Shown piece after piece: positions 17,343-26,033 of a stretch of DNA of 48,442 bases (positions are counted from its first letter, which is position 1; each line of letters begins with the position of its first letter). This stretch comes from Betaproteobacteria bacterium (GTDB lineage Bacteria; Pseudomonadota; Gammaproteobacteria; Burkholderiales; Methylophilaceae), in NCBI GenBank assembly GCA_016867975.1, contig VGIC01000011.1, forward strand, positions 1 to 48,442, in the 5' to 3' direction. A program made the position numbers and the translations under genes. The notes beneath the pieces are model-generated. The model made no database searches and was not told the origin of the DNA. It saw only the letters and a list, made by a program, of their open reading frames with translations.

Positions 17343-19220
17343 CTAGAAGGTAATCTGTGAGCCCAGCTCTACCACGCGGTTGGGCGGCAAATTGAATTGG
17401 TTGGTAATGGTTTCGGCACTTCGGAATAAGCCGATAAAGATTTTTTTGCGCCAATAAGCCATTTCGGAAGACTCCCTTGCAATCAAAATCTCTTTGCCGA
17501 TGAAGTATGAGGTGTCCATGGGTTCCAACGTCAAGCCCTTTTCTGCACACAATGCTAAGTCCCTTGGCAGATCTGGCTCATCTTTGAAGCCGTATTGAAC
17601 AGTGACACGATAGAAATTGTGCGGTAATCCTTCGACCTCAACGCGATCTTCAATGGAGGTGTTCGGAAAGTCCATGAATTTGACAGTGAGGATGACAACT
17701 TTCTCATGGAGGACTTTGTTGTGTTTCAAATTATGTAGCATCGCATGAGGAACCCCCTCCGGGTTGGGGGTCATAAACAAGGCTGCGCCAGGAACACGGG
17801 TAGGCGGATGTGCATCCATTGCTTCAATAAACGGGTCAAGCGCCATGGATTCGTTTTTGATCAGTCTGTATAGCATGGTGCGACCTGTCTTCCACGTGAG
17901 CATGAGTGTGAAGATGATGGTGCCGATAATCAAAGGTACCCAGCCGCCATCGGGGATTTTCAGCACATTCGCGCTAAAGAAAGCCAAATCAACCATCAGA
18001 AATAGTGCTACTAGGGCACCTGTACGCAGTTTGCTCCAGCCCCAAATGTAGTGAAAAACAATGCCGGCGAGTAAGGTGGTAATCACCATATCACCAGTGA
18101 CGGCAATGCCGTAGGCCGAGGCCAGATTCCCGGATGATTGAAAGCTTAGCACTAGTACCATCACGGCAAGCATCAACCCCCAGTTGACTCTAGGCATGTA
18201 AATTTGCCCTTCTTGGCTTGCTGAGGTGTGTTCTACATGCATGCGTGGAATATAGCCCAGTTGTAGCGCTTGCCTAGAGACGGAAAACGCCCCAGTAATC
18301 ACAGCTTGAGAGGCGATGACAGCGGCTAATGTCGCCAATGCAATCAAAGGGTACAGCATCCATCCCGGGGCCAATAGGTAGAACGGGTTGATTACACTTT
18401 CTGGGTGTTCAAGCACCAAGGCCCCTTGGCCAAAGTAGTTCAAAATTAGCGCAGGAAAGACAAAGCCGAACCAAGCCAGTCTAATAGGGAAGCGACCGAA
18501 GTGCCCCATGTCGGCATACAACGCCTCTGCACCGGTGACAGAAAGAACCACCGCACCTAATGCCACAAAGGCAATCCACGGGCTGACTTGAAAGAATTGG
18601 ATAGCGTAGATGGGGTTTAACGCATTAAGAATCGCAGGGTGGTGCAAAATGCCGCCGATACCCAAAACGGCCAAGGTTGAGAACCATAGTAGCATGATCG
18701 GACCGAAGAGTGCTCCCACCATGCTGGTGCCCTTGCTTTGTGCCCAAAATAAGGCGAATAGGACAATCAGCGTGATAGGTAGGATGAGTGGATGAAGTAT
18801 CGGCGCTGCCACCTCAAAACCTTCCACTGCAGAGAGCACAGAAATGGCAGGGGTGATCATGCCGTCAGCATAAAACATACAGGCACCTAAAATGCCTAAC
18901 AACATGATATTGCGCTGTTTAGTGGGGTTCCCGCCAGCGTTTCTGCTGGCGAGCGCCAATAGCGCCATGATGCCACCTTCACCGCGGTTGTCTGCCCGCA
19001 TGATGAATGCGACATACTTGATGGATACCACCATGATGAGTGCCCAGACAATCAGTGACAGAATCCCGTACATATTGACTTCGTTCAGTGGCACGGGGTG
19101 AGCGCCTACTGAGAAAATTTCTTTAATGGTGTACAACGGGCTGGTGCCGATGTCGCCGAAAACGACGCCTAATGCTGCGAGTGTCAGCGCAGGAGTTTTG
19201 TGTTGGCTGTTGGTGAGCAT
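17343..19220 (-). CDS. kup: Low-affinity potassium transporter Kup
   Basis: 625 residues. The N-terminal 430 residues contain about twelve membrane spans. Family signatures include LGVVFGDIGTSPLYTIKE at the start, ADNRGEGGIMALLAL, ADGMITPAISVLSAVEG and TGAEALYADMGHFG. The C-terminal 190 residues are the soluble domain. Kup imports K+ with protons through the inner membrane. It is a single-gene unit. The 143-bp space before it should hold its promoter, and repeat copy C follows beyond that. Confidence 0.95.
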   Translation of the reverse strand: MLTNSQHKTPALTLAALGVVFGDIGTSPLYTIKEIFSVGAHPVPLNEVNMYGILSLIVWALIMVVSIKYVAFIMRADNRGEGGIMALLALASRNAGGNPTKQRNIMLLGILGACMFYADGMITPAISVLSAVEGFEVAAPILHPLILPITLIVLFALFWAQSKGTSMVGALFGPIMLLWFSTLAVLGIGGILHHPAILNALNPIYAIQFFQVSPWIAFVALGAVVLSVTGAEALYADMGHFGRFPIRLAWFGFVFPALILNYFGQGALVLEHPESVINPFYLLAPGWMLYPLIALATLAAVIASQAVITGAFSVSRQALQLGYIPRMHVEHTSASQEGQIYMPRVNWGLMLAVMVLVLSFQSSGNLASAYGIAVTGDMVITTLLAGIVFHYIWGWSKLRTGALVALFLMVDLAFFSANVLKIPDGGWVPLIIGTIIFTLMLTWKTGRTMLYRLIKNESMALDPFIEAMDAHPPTRVPGAALFMTPNPEGVPHAMLHNLKHNKVLHEKVVILTVKFMDFPNTSIEDRVEVEGLPHNFYRVTVQYGFKDEPDLPRDLALCAEKGLTLEPMDTSYFIGKEILIARESSEMAYWRKKIFIGLFRSAETITNQFNLPPNRVVELGSQITF

Positions 19221-19363
19221 ATGTGAAAAAAGCTAGTTGAAAAGGCTATAGGTTCAATTGATCCGATTCAGCATTATCGGTGATGTTCTGCCCATCTCCA
19301 ATCATTTTCCTCTGCTTTTTCTTAAAAAGTAAAATGTTTGTTAAGGATTGCATATCCCCTTCA

Positions 19364-19646
19364 GAGATCTTTGCAAGAGTGCGTATTGTGGATGAGGCGT
19401 ACCAGTGCTTGGCATGTCTGTAGAATATATGCGCTGAAGCGCATTATTCACACGCCAAAGGCGCACACCCGCATGGGGCGTCCCCAACCTCGCTAAATGC
19501 TGAAGCATTAAGTCGGTTGTGACGGAATGCAGAAACCGAGAAAACCAACGCAGTGTTTCGGCGTAGGCTAACCTTAAGGTTATGCCGTAACCAAAAAACC
19601 GCGCAACGCAACGATTCGCCACAAGAAGTGGTTTTGCAAAGGACTC
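19364..19646 (-). repeat. GAGACC-family miniature element, copy C, with target duplication
   Basis: 283 bp bounded by GAGATCTTTGCAAGAGTG and TTTTGCAAAGGACTC and flanked on both sides by CTTCA (19359-19363 and 19647-19651), an exact 5-bp duplication. On the minus strand it carries the GCGTTGCGCGG module, AACCTTAAGGTT hairpin, the GCCTACGCCGAAACACTGCG module, private hairpins (AATGCTTCAGCATT, GGGGACGCCCC) and the GCGCTTCAGCGC hairpin. The duplicated bases include the xseA stop codon (TGAAG on the coding strand). The left end begins 2 bp after that stop. Confidence 0.93.
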
Positions 19647-19648
19647 CT

Positions 19649-20854
19649 TCAGTGAGTGTTGGTAACGGAAGCCTCTGCGCTGCCATGTTGGAAGGTGAGC
19701 CTGACAGTGTCCCCAAGGCGTAGGTCTTGGCTGTTCTTGATGATGGCGCCAGAGTCGTTTTGAACGAGGGCATAGCCACGGGTCAGCACTGACTTAGGGT
19801 TAAGATGCGTCAGATTCTGGCTGAGTCGGGCCAAATTGAACTGCCAGTGGTTGAGTTGTTGCTGGACACCTCTGTTGAGGCGGTCATCAATTTGTGCCAG
19901 TTGCCGCTGCTGTTTCTGAATGTACTGCTGAGGTGAAATCAGTCTACGTATCAGATAATCGAGCGCCTGCACGTGCTGTGCAATCACAGTATTCATGGTC
20001 TTGTGCAGCTGCGATTCGAATTGATCCAGGCGATGGAATAGATATTCGTGTGAGGGTGTGGCCAATTCGGCTGCGGCTGTTGGGGTCGCGGCTCTGCTAT
20101 CTGCGACAAAGTCGCAAATGGTAAAGTCGGTTTCATGTCCTACGCCACTAATCGTTGGGATATTGCAGTTGGCAATGGCCCTGGCGACGGTCTCTTCGTT
20201 AAACTGCCATAAATCTTCGATGCTACCGCCACCACGACAAATGATCAGTACATCGCATTCAGCCCGTTCGCTGGCAGTGTTGATGGCTTTTACAATCAAT
20301 TGTGCCGCACCCTTGCCCTGCACAGGGGTCGGATAAATGATGACAGCGATATTGGGCATGCGTCGCTTGAGTGTGGTCAGTACGTCACGCAGTGCCGCTG
20401 CGTCGGCTGAGGTGACGATGCCAATCTGCCGTGGATGGGGAGGGATACGCTTTTTGCGATTGGCGTCGAACAAGCCTTCTAAGCTGAGTTCTTGTTTGAG
20501 CTTCTCGAATGCCTCAAATAGAGCGCCTAAGCCGGCACGTTGAATGAATTCTACGGTAAGCTGAAAATCACCGCGTGCTTCGTACAGCGTTACGGTGCAG
20601 CGCGCCTCGACTTTATCGCCTTCGCGCGGTGTAAAATCCACGTAGCTGTTACGCCCTTTGAACATCACGCAGCGTACTTGAGCGCTGGCATCCTTGAGCG
20701 AAAAGTACCAGTGACCGCTCGCTGCTCGCGTAAAGTTCGAGATCTCTCCAGAAACCCAAAAGAGAGGAAAACTCTGCTCCAGAACCTGGCGTGCCAAACG
20801 ATTCAGTTCGGTGACGGTTAATATCGGGGTAGAATTGGGGTTGAAATCTGCCAT
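19649..20854 (-). CDS. xseA: Exodeoxyribonuclease VII large subunit
   Basis: 401 residues. The N-terminal OB domain includes VSGEISNFTRAASGHWYFSLKD. The catalytic domain has the family blocks IGIVTSADAAALRDVL, ICRGGGSIEDLWQFNEE and ISGVGHETDFTICDFVADSRAATPTAAAEL. A helical region and a short C-terminal domain with LTRGYALVQNDSG follow. The E. coli protein is 456 residues, so the coiled-coil region here is shorter. With XseB (not in this window) it degrades single-stranded DNA. The stop codon lies inside the target duplication of repeat copy C, which has preserved it. Confidence 0.94.
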   Translation of the reverse strand: MADFNPNSTPILTVTELNRLARQVLEQSFPLFWVSGEISNFTRAASGHWYFSLKDASAQVRCVMFKGRNSYVDFTPREGDKVEARCTVTLYEARGDFQLTVEFIQRAGLGALFEAFEKLKQELSLEGLFDANRKKRIPPHPRQIGIVTSADAAALRDVLTTLKRRMPNIAVIIYPTPVQGKGAAQLIVKAINTASERAECDVLIICRGGGSIEDLWQFNEETVARAIANCNIPTISGVGHETDFTICDFVADSRAATPTAAAELATPSHEYLFHRLDQFESQLHKTMNTVIAQHVQALDYLIRRLISPQQYIQKQQRQLAQIDDRLNRGVQQQLNHWQFNLARLSQNLTHLNPKSVLTRGYALVQNDSGAIIKNSQDLRLGDTVRLTFQHGSAEASVTNTH

Positions 20855-20897
20855 GGGCGATATTATCCATTACAATCTAACTAAATAATACCTCAGC

Positions 20898-21004
20898 TGT
20901 CATTCTGGCGTAGATCAGAATTCAGTCGAGGTGGGATTTAGCCGCCTATTGGGAGCAATCTAGGCGTGTAGTTTGTCTGGATTCTGGCTTGCGCCAGAAT
21001 GACA
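20898..21004. repeat. REP-like inverted repeat in the xseA-dsbB gap
   Basis: TGTCATTCTGGCG (20898-20910) and CGCCAGAATGACA (20992-21004) are perfect 13-bp inverted arms about 80 bp apart. Secondary units ATCAGAATTCAG and CTGGATTCTGG lie just inside them. This is the layout of the widespread GTCATTC...GAATGAC palindromic elements. It separates the divergent xseA and dsbB genes. Confidence 0.6.
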
Positions 21005-21030
21005 AGATTTGAGAGAATTGGAGTGGAAAT

Positions 21031-21516
21031 ATGAGGTTCTTGAAGGGTGGGCTTGGTTACTTTATCGGCTTTGTCGCTTGCTTTGGCTTGGTCGGGCTGG
21101 CGTTGTGGATACAAACGCGTTACAACCTTGAGCCGTGTCCGTTATGCATTACGCAACGTATCGTGTTTATGTCGCTCGGGGTGTTGTTTTTGCTCGCGGC
21201 AATCGTCAACAAATTCCCCAAGATTTTTACCGGTTTGCATGTGCTTACGGCCATGGTTGGTGCGGGCTGGGCGATGCGCCATTGGTGGATTCAGGCGCAC
21301 AAAGAAGAAATGATTGCGGATTGTGGCGTCGGTTTTGATTATATGTTTGAGAATTTTCCACTACAGAAAGCAATCAGTCTTGTATTTAAAGGTACAGGAG
21401 ATTGTGCTGCCATTGACTGGACATTTTTTGGGCTAACGATTCCGCAACTCTCCCTAATCGCATTTTTCGGATTTGCGCTGTATGCCGTCCATTTGTTTCT
21501 CATCAATCGAAAATAA
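21031..21516 (+). CDS. dsbB: Disulfide bond formation protein DsbB
   Basis: 161 residues with four membrane spans. The first periplasmic loop has the redox pair Cys36-Cys39 (EPCPLC). The second loop has Cys98 and Cys125. A quinone-side Arg follows the first pair (ITQR). DsbB reoxidises DsbA and passes electrons to the quinone pool in the inner membrane. dsbA is not in the window. cysM follows after 11 bp, so the two may share a transcript. Confidence 0.94.
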   Translation: MRFLKGGLGYFIGFVACFGLVGLALWIQTRYNLEPCPLCITQRIVFMSLGVLFLLAAIVNKFPKIFTGLHVLTAMVGAGWAMRHWWIQAHKEEMIADCGVGFDYMFENFPLQKAISLVFKGTGDCAAIDWTFFGLTIPQLSLIAFFGFALYAVHLFLINRK

Positions 21517-21527
21517 GAAAAGTAAGC

Positions 21528-22415
21528 ATGAATAAAACACTGGATAATTTTGTTGGCAATACCCCACTGGTGCTGTTGCAGCGTATGAACCCTAATCCAA
21601 GCAACACCATTTTGCTTAAGCTGGAGGGAAATAACCCTGCGGGGTCAGTAAAAGACCGACCAGCCTATTCTATGATTACGCGGGCTGAAACGCGCGGCGA
21701 CATCAAGCCTGGCGATACGCTGATTGAGGCTACTAGTGGTAATACAGGCATTGCCTTAGCAATGGTGGCGGCAATGCGCGGCTATAAAATGGTGCTGGTG
21801 ATGCCGGAGAATCAAAGCGTGGAACGCCGCCAGAGTATGAAAGCCTATGGAGCTGAGCTGATTTTGACGCCCAAAGACGGCAGTATGGAGCTGGCGCGTG
21901 ATGTGGCGTTGAAATTGCAGGCGGAAGGTGAAGGTAAAGTGCTGGATCAGTTCGGCAATAGTGATAATCCGCTTGCGCATTATGAAGGTACAGGGCCCGA
22001 GATCTGGCGCGACACCGCAGGCAAAGTGACGCATTTTGTTTCCAGCATGGGGACAACAGGTACCATCATGGGTACCTCACGGTTTCTTAAGGAGCAGAAC
22101 CCGGATATTCGCATCATTGGCGTGCAGCCAGAAGAGGGCGCGCAAATTCCCGGTATCCGCAAATGGCCAGAAGCGTATCTACCCAAAATCTATGATGCCA
22201 AGCGTGTGGATGAGCTGATCTATGTGGGGCAGAAACATGCCGAGGATACGACGCGCAAGCTGGCGACGATGGAAGGTATCTTTTCCGGAATCTCTTCAGG
22301 TGGTGCGCTATATGTGGCATTGCAGCTTTCAAAACGTGTAGAAAATGCCGTCATTGTCAGCATCGTGTGCGACAGGGGTGACCGTTATCTTTCTACGGGA
22401 GTGTTTCCCTCCTAA
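21528..22415 (+). CDS. cysM: Cysteine synthase B
   Basis: 295 residues, a fold-type II PLP enzyme. The PLP lysine is Lys42 in NNPAGSVKDRPA, and the phosphate-binding region includes EATSGNTGIALAM. CysM-type features include the KDGSMELARD region and the short C-terminus with SIVCDRGDRYLSTGVF. It makes cysteine from O-acetylserine with sulfide or thiosulfate. The stop is followed by about 60 bp that contain the right end of a GAGACC-family element. Confidence 0.94.
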   Translation: MNKTLDNFVGNTPLVLLQRMNPNPSNTILLKLEGNNPAGSVKDRPAYSMITRAETRGDIKPGDTLIEATSGNTGIALAMVAAMRGYKMVLVMPENQSVERRQSMKAYGAELILTPKDGSMELARDVALKLQAEGEGKVLDQFGNSDNPLAHYEGTGPEIWRDTAGKVTHFVSSMGTTGTIMGTSRFLKEQNPDIRIIGVQPEEGAQIPGIRKWPEAYLPKIYDAKRVDELIYVGQKHAEDTTRKLATMEGIFSGISSGGALYVALQLSKRVENAVIVSIVCDRGDRYLSTGVFPS

Positions 22416-22435
22416 CGATGCTGGCTTAAGGGTGT

Positions 22436-22471
22436 TGCTCCATCCACAATAAGCACTTTTGTAAAGGTTTC
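22436..22471 (+). repeat. GAGACC-family element, right-end fragment F
   Basis: Only the right end remains: TGCTCCATCCACAATAAGCA followed by CTTTTGTAAAGGTTTC, which matches the right ends of copies A, D and E with three or four changes. The left part is missing. The AAAGG at 22463-22467 lies 9 bp before the ATG at 22477 and is the only good Shine-Dalgarno for the next gene. Confidence 0.8.
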
Positions 22472-22476
22472 TTTTT

Positions 22477-23247
22477 ATGACACCCACCCTAGTATTTGAC
22501 ATTGAAACCATCCCAGATACGGAGGGGTTGCGCCTTTTATTAGACCTGCCCGCAGGCACTTCTGCAGAAGATGTGGCCAATATTGCCTTGCATCAGCGCC
22601 GCCAGCAAAACGGCTCGGAATTTCTACCTTTGCATCTGCATCGAGTGTGTGCAATCTCATGCGCACTGCGTGAGGGGCATCATTTTAAGGTGTGGACGCT
22701 AGGTGATATGGAAGCCTCTGAGGCAGAGATTATCCAACGCTTCTTTGATGGCATCGAAAAGTACACCCCCCAGATTATTTCTTGGAATGGGGGCGGGTTT
22801 GATTTACCGGTTTTGCATTACCGTGGATTGATGCACGGTATCAATGCCAGCCGCTATTGGGATCTGGGGGATGATGACAAAGACTTTAAGTGGAACAATT
22901 ATATTAGCCGTTATCACACCCGCCATCTGGATTTAATGGATCTTATGGCGATGTTCAATGCCCGTGCTAATGCACCGCTGGATGATCTGGCTAAATTATG
23001 TGGCTTTCCCGGTAAGTTGGGGATGGATGGTGGTAAAGTCTGGGATGCCTATAAAGCGGGGAAGGTTGAAGAGATTCGTAATTATTGCGAAACGGACGTT
23101 GCCAATACGCATTTGGTGTTTTTGCGCTTTCAGTTGATGCGCGGACACCTCACGCCCGCTGCCTATGAAGCAGAAATCCAGCTGGTGCGAGATACCCTGT
23201 CTTCTTACACAGCGCCACACTGGAAAGAGTTCTTAGCAGCTTGGTGA
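22477..23247 (+). CDS. Predicted 3'-5' exonuclease, PolB-like (DEDD) family
   Basis: 256 residues. The DEDD-superfamily exonuclease motifs are FDIETIPD (Asp8, Glu10), the second motif with SWNGGGFDLPVLHYR, and the late YCETDVANTHLVFLRF. This is the layout of the standalone PolB-like exonuclease family (PF10108). It probably trims single-stranded DNA or RNA, but the substrate is unknown. Its ribosome-binding site appears to come from the repeat fragment just upstream. Downstream 180 bp without a gene separate it from rlmD, and I see no strong signal in them. Confidence 0.85.
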   Translation: MTPTLVFDIETIPDTEGLRLLLDLPAGTSAEDVANIALHQRRQQNGSEFLPLHLHRVCAISCALREGHHFKVWTLGDMEASEAEIIQRFFDGIEKYTPQIISWNGGGFDLPVLHYRGLMHGINASRYWDLGDDDKDFKWNNYISRYHTRHLDLMDLMAMFNARANAPLDDLAKLCGFPGKLGMDGGKVWDAYKAGKVEEIRNYCETDVANTHLVFLRFQLMRGHLTPAAYEAEIQLVRDTLSSYTAPHWKEFLAAW

Positions 23248-23427
23248 CCAGTTGCAGCAGATTTGACTACTCTTCCTCTGGTTCGATTGCATCCTCTTCG
23301 ACCTCTCTCGCACCTCGTCTTCCCCGATGCCGCTGGCAATGAGCTAAGTTTGCCAAAATTACTTCATTTCCTCTAATTTGCCCGCTGCGTTAAAATCCCA
23401 CCTCATTTTGAAACACAGGTTTTTTTC

Positions 23428-24792
23428 ATGGCACGTCGTTCCCGCAATCGCAATGCTTCATCACAGATTGGAGAAATCAAGCAGGCTCGCATAGAATCTT
23501 TAGACCAAGAGGGGCGTGGCGTCACCCATGTGGAAGGTAAAACCGTCTTTGTAGAGGATGCGTTGCCAAATGAGACCGTGACATACCAGTCACACCAAAT
23601 CAAGTCCAGCTATGAAGTTGCCAAGGTGATACAGGTGCTCAAGCAGTCGAATCAGCGTGTCACTCCGAAATGTCCGCATTTTGGCTTGTGTGGAGGCTGC
23701 AAATTGCAGCATCTGGATTTTTCTGCTCAGGTTGCCGCCAAGCAACGCCTGCTAGAAAATGATTTATGGCATATCGGCAAGGTCAAGGCTGAAAATATGC
23801 TACCTCCTTTGTATGGACCGGCTTGGGGCTACCGTCACAAGGCGCGCCTGAGTGTGAAATATGTGGCTAAAAAACAGCGTGTGTTGGTGGGGTTTAACGA
23901 AAAGGCCACCAATTTTGTGGCTGACATGAACTCGTGCGAAGTGGTGGTTCCCGCTGTTTCAGCGTTGATTGAGCCACTTCAGCGTCTGATTTTTCGGATG
24001 AGCATTAAGGATAAATTGCCACAAATCGAACTGGCAGTTGGGGAGAAGATGGATGGGCAAGACGTCATCGTACTAATCTTGCGCATTTTGGATGCACTGA
24101 ATGAGCAAGATAAAGCCTTGCTCAAAGTATTTGCAGATGAACATGCTGTACAAGTGTGGACGCAAACCAAAGGGCCGGATACCATCAAGCCGTTCTATCC
24201 TGTGCAGGTACCCCAGTTGCAATATAGCCTGCCAGAGTTTGTTTTGACCTACCCGTTCAAGCCGAACGAATTTACACAGGTGAATCCACTTATCAATCAG
24301 GTCATGATCCGCCGCGCTATGCAGCTACTGTCTCCCCAAGCCCATGAAAAAATTGCAGATTTCTTTTGCGGTATTGGCAATTTTACCTTGCCAATCGCGC
24401 GTAGCGGTGCACAGGTGCTGGGCTTGGAGGGTTTGCAAAATCTTGTGGAACGCGCCAATGAAAGTGCGCAGCTGAATCAGATCAGCAATGTGCAGTTTGG
24501 TGTATCCGATCTCTTTAAGATGACACCAGCAACATTGAGTGAATTGGGGAATTTCGACAAGTGGCTGGTGGATCCGCCCCGCGATGGTGCGCATGAGCTG
24601 GTGAAATCGCTTGATGCCAGCAATCGTCCGCAGCGTATCGTGTATGTATCGTGTAACCCGGCTACCCTAGCGCGCGATGCTGGTGTGTTGGTCAATGAGA
24701 AGGGTTATCAACTCAAAGCGGCCGGTGTGATCAACATGTTCCCGCATACGGCGCATGTGGAGTCGATTGCTTGGTTTGAACGGGCTATCTAG
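23428..24792 (+). CDS. rlmD: 23S rRNA (uracil1939-C5)-methyltransferase RlmD
   Basis: 454 residues. An N-terminal TRAM domain (about 15-72) is followed by four cluster cysteines at 82, 88, 91 and 170 ([10 protein letters not shown] and MNSCE) for [4Fe-4S]. The methyltransferase domain has [21 protein letters not shown] and the catalytic Cys409 in [12 protein letters not shown]. It methylates U1939 of 23S rRNA. The length is close to the E. coli protein (433). Confidence 0.94.
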   Translation: MARRSRNRNASSQIGEIKQARIESLDQEGRGVTHVEGKTVFVEDALPNETVTYQSHQIKSSYEVAKVIQVLKQSNQRVTPKCPHFGLCGGCKLQHLDFSAQVAAKQRLLENDLWHIGKVKAENMLPPLYGPAWGYRHKARLSVKYVAKKQRVLVGFNEKATNFVADMNSCEVVVPAVSALIEPLQRLIFRMSIKDKLPQIELAVGEKMDGQDVIVLILRILDALNEQDKALLKVFADEHAVQVWTQTKGPDTIKPFYPVQVPQLQYSLPEFVLTYPFKPNEFTQVNPLINQVMIRRAMQLLSPQAHEKIADFFCGIGNFTLPIARSGAQVLGLEGLQNLVERANESAQLNQISNVQFGVSDLFKMTPATLSELGNFDKWLVDPPRDGAHELVKSLDASNRPQRIVYVSCNPATLARDAGVLVNEKGYQLKAAGVINMFPHTAHVESIAWFERAI

Positions 24793-24863
24793 CGAACATA
24801 TCCCTGTGGGGAAATGAGTTTGTTGTAAAAACACAACGCCGTGTTGCTTTATTAGTAATTTTA

Positions 24864-24905
24864 TTGATTTAGGTCAAATGCGATTAAAAAATTTAGCCGT
24901 ATAAT
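24864..24905 (+). promoter_or_regulatory. FNR-type activator site and -10 box of ompW
   Basis: TTGATTTAGGTCAA (24864-24877) matches the FNR consensus TTGAT-N4-ATCAA with one change. A perfect TATAAT follows at 24900-24905. Taking a start 7 bp after the -10, the box is centred at about -41.5, the classical position for FNR class II activation. An fnr homologue lies 2.7 kb downstream in this window. Confidence 0.75.
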
Positions 24906-24960
24906 TCTCCCTATAAATTTTAGGTGTATGTTTGTTTTATTTCATGGAGATTAAAGGAAG

Positions 24961-25644
24961 ATGAAAAAATCATTAGTAGTATTAGCGTTAGCGGCTGCAT
25001 TCTCACCAATGTTGGCACAAGCTGAAGCAGGTGACTGGGTAGTGCGTGTTCGTGCAACAAACATCAACGCGGATGAAGATAGTAAACTAGGTCGTATGAC
25101 TAATAATGCTTTTCCAGCTACTGCGGCCTTGGTTTCTTCAGGCGCTGAGTTGGAAGTTGAAAGCAATACAATTCCTGAATTGGATATTTCTTATTACATC
25201 ACTAAAAATATTGCTGCTGAATTGATTTTGGCGGTTGGTTCTAAGCACGATGTGAATATTCATAAGAATACTGGATCTTTGGGTAGGCAAGATTTGGGCG
25301 AGGTGAATGCCTTGCCCCCAACATTGACACTGCAATGGCACTTCAACCCAGACCAAATGATTGATCCATACGTAGGTGCAGGTGTTAACTATACGCGCTT
25401 TATGGATAATGGGTTGAAGTTGCTTGACACTTACCCAATCCGCGTTGAGCGTAATAGCTGGGGTCCAGCTTTACAAGTAGGTGTTGATGTGAACTTGGCA
25501 GGTGGTTGGTTAATCAACGCAGACGTTAAAAAACTGTGGATTGATACAGACGTTAAGATGAATATGGGTACTGGGTATAGGAAAATCGATAGCTTAGACA
25601 TCGACCCACTGGTCGTGAGCGTTGGTATTGGTAAAAAATTCTAA
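24961..25644 (+). CDS. ompW: Outer membrane protein OmpW
   Basis: 227 residues. A Sec signal peptide (MKKSLVVLALAAAFSPMLAQA) precedes a small beta-barrel with alternating strands. Family blocks include the opening GDWVVRVRATNINADED, the IPELDISYYITKNIAAELIL segment, LPPTLTLQWHFNP, IDPYVGAGVNYTRF and the C-terminal Phe after VVSVGIGKKF. OmpW is an eight-stranded outer-membrane channel for small hydrophobic molecules. In E. coli its gene is FNR-regulated, which fits the FNR-type promoter seen here. A strong terminator follows. Confidence 0.92.
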   Translation: MKKSLVVLALAAAFSPMLAQAEAGDWVVRVRATNINADEDSKLGRMTNNAFPATAALVSSGAELEVESNTIPELDISYYITKNIAAELILAVGSKHDVNIHKNTGSLGRQDLGEVNALPPTLTLQWHFNPDQMIDPYVGAGVNYTRFMDNGLKLLDTYPIRVERNSWGPALQVGVDVNLAGGWLINADVKKLWIDTDVKMNMGTGYRKIDSLDIDPLVVSVGIGKKF

Positions 25645-25674
25645 TCTAAGCGGTTAGCGTTTTGTTCCACACTT

Positions 25675-25704
25675 GCCCCTGCCTGACCGGCAGGGGCTTT
25701 TTTT
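25675..25704 (+). terminator. Intrinsic terminator of ompW
   Basis: GCCCCTGCC (25675-25683) pairs with GGCAGGGGC (25689-25697) over the loop TGACC, followed by seven T residues. It begins 30 bp after the stop codon. A second small palindrome (TTCTGATTC-CCGT-GAATCAGAA, 25738-25759) comes after it, just before repeat copy D. Confidence 0.93.
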
Positions 25705-25760
25705 ATGGGGCTTTGTAGGCGTGACGACTACAGGAGGTTCTGATTCCCGTGAATCAGAAA

Positions 25761-26027
25761 GGGACCTTTGCAAAAGTACTTCTTGTGGCGAATCACTGCG
25801 TTGCGCGGTACTCGCAACCTCGCTGTATACCGCATACTATGGCTTCGGCCGCTACGCTTAACATCGCTTCGCGAGTTAGCCTACGCCGAAACACTGCGTT
25901 GGTTTTCTCGGTTTCTGCGTTCCGTGCGCCTTTGTCGTGTGAATAATGCGCTTCAGCGCATATATTCCACGGACATGCCCTGTACGGGTAATGCTTCATC
26001 CGCAATAAGCACTTTTGCAAAGGTCTC
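25761..26027 (+). repeat. GAGACC-family miniature element, copy D, with target duplication
   Basis: 267 bp from GGGACCTTTGCAAAAGTACT to GCACTTTTGCAAAGGTCTC, flanked by exact AGAAA duplications (25756-25760 and 26028-26032). It holds the left module, CTCGCAACCTCGCTGTATAC, the GGCTTCGGCCGCTACGCTTA cassette with the CGCTTCGCG hairpin, the GCCTACGCCGAAACACTGCG module, GCGCTTCAGCGC, and TATTCCACGGACATGCCC. Its right end lies 6 bp beyond the hemN stop codon, which is on the other strand. Confidence 0.95.
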
Positions 26028-26033
26028 AGAAAG

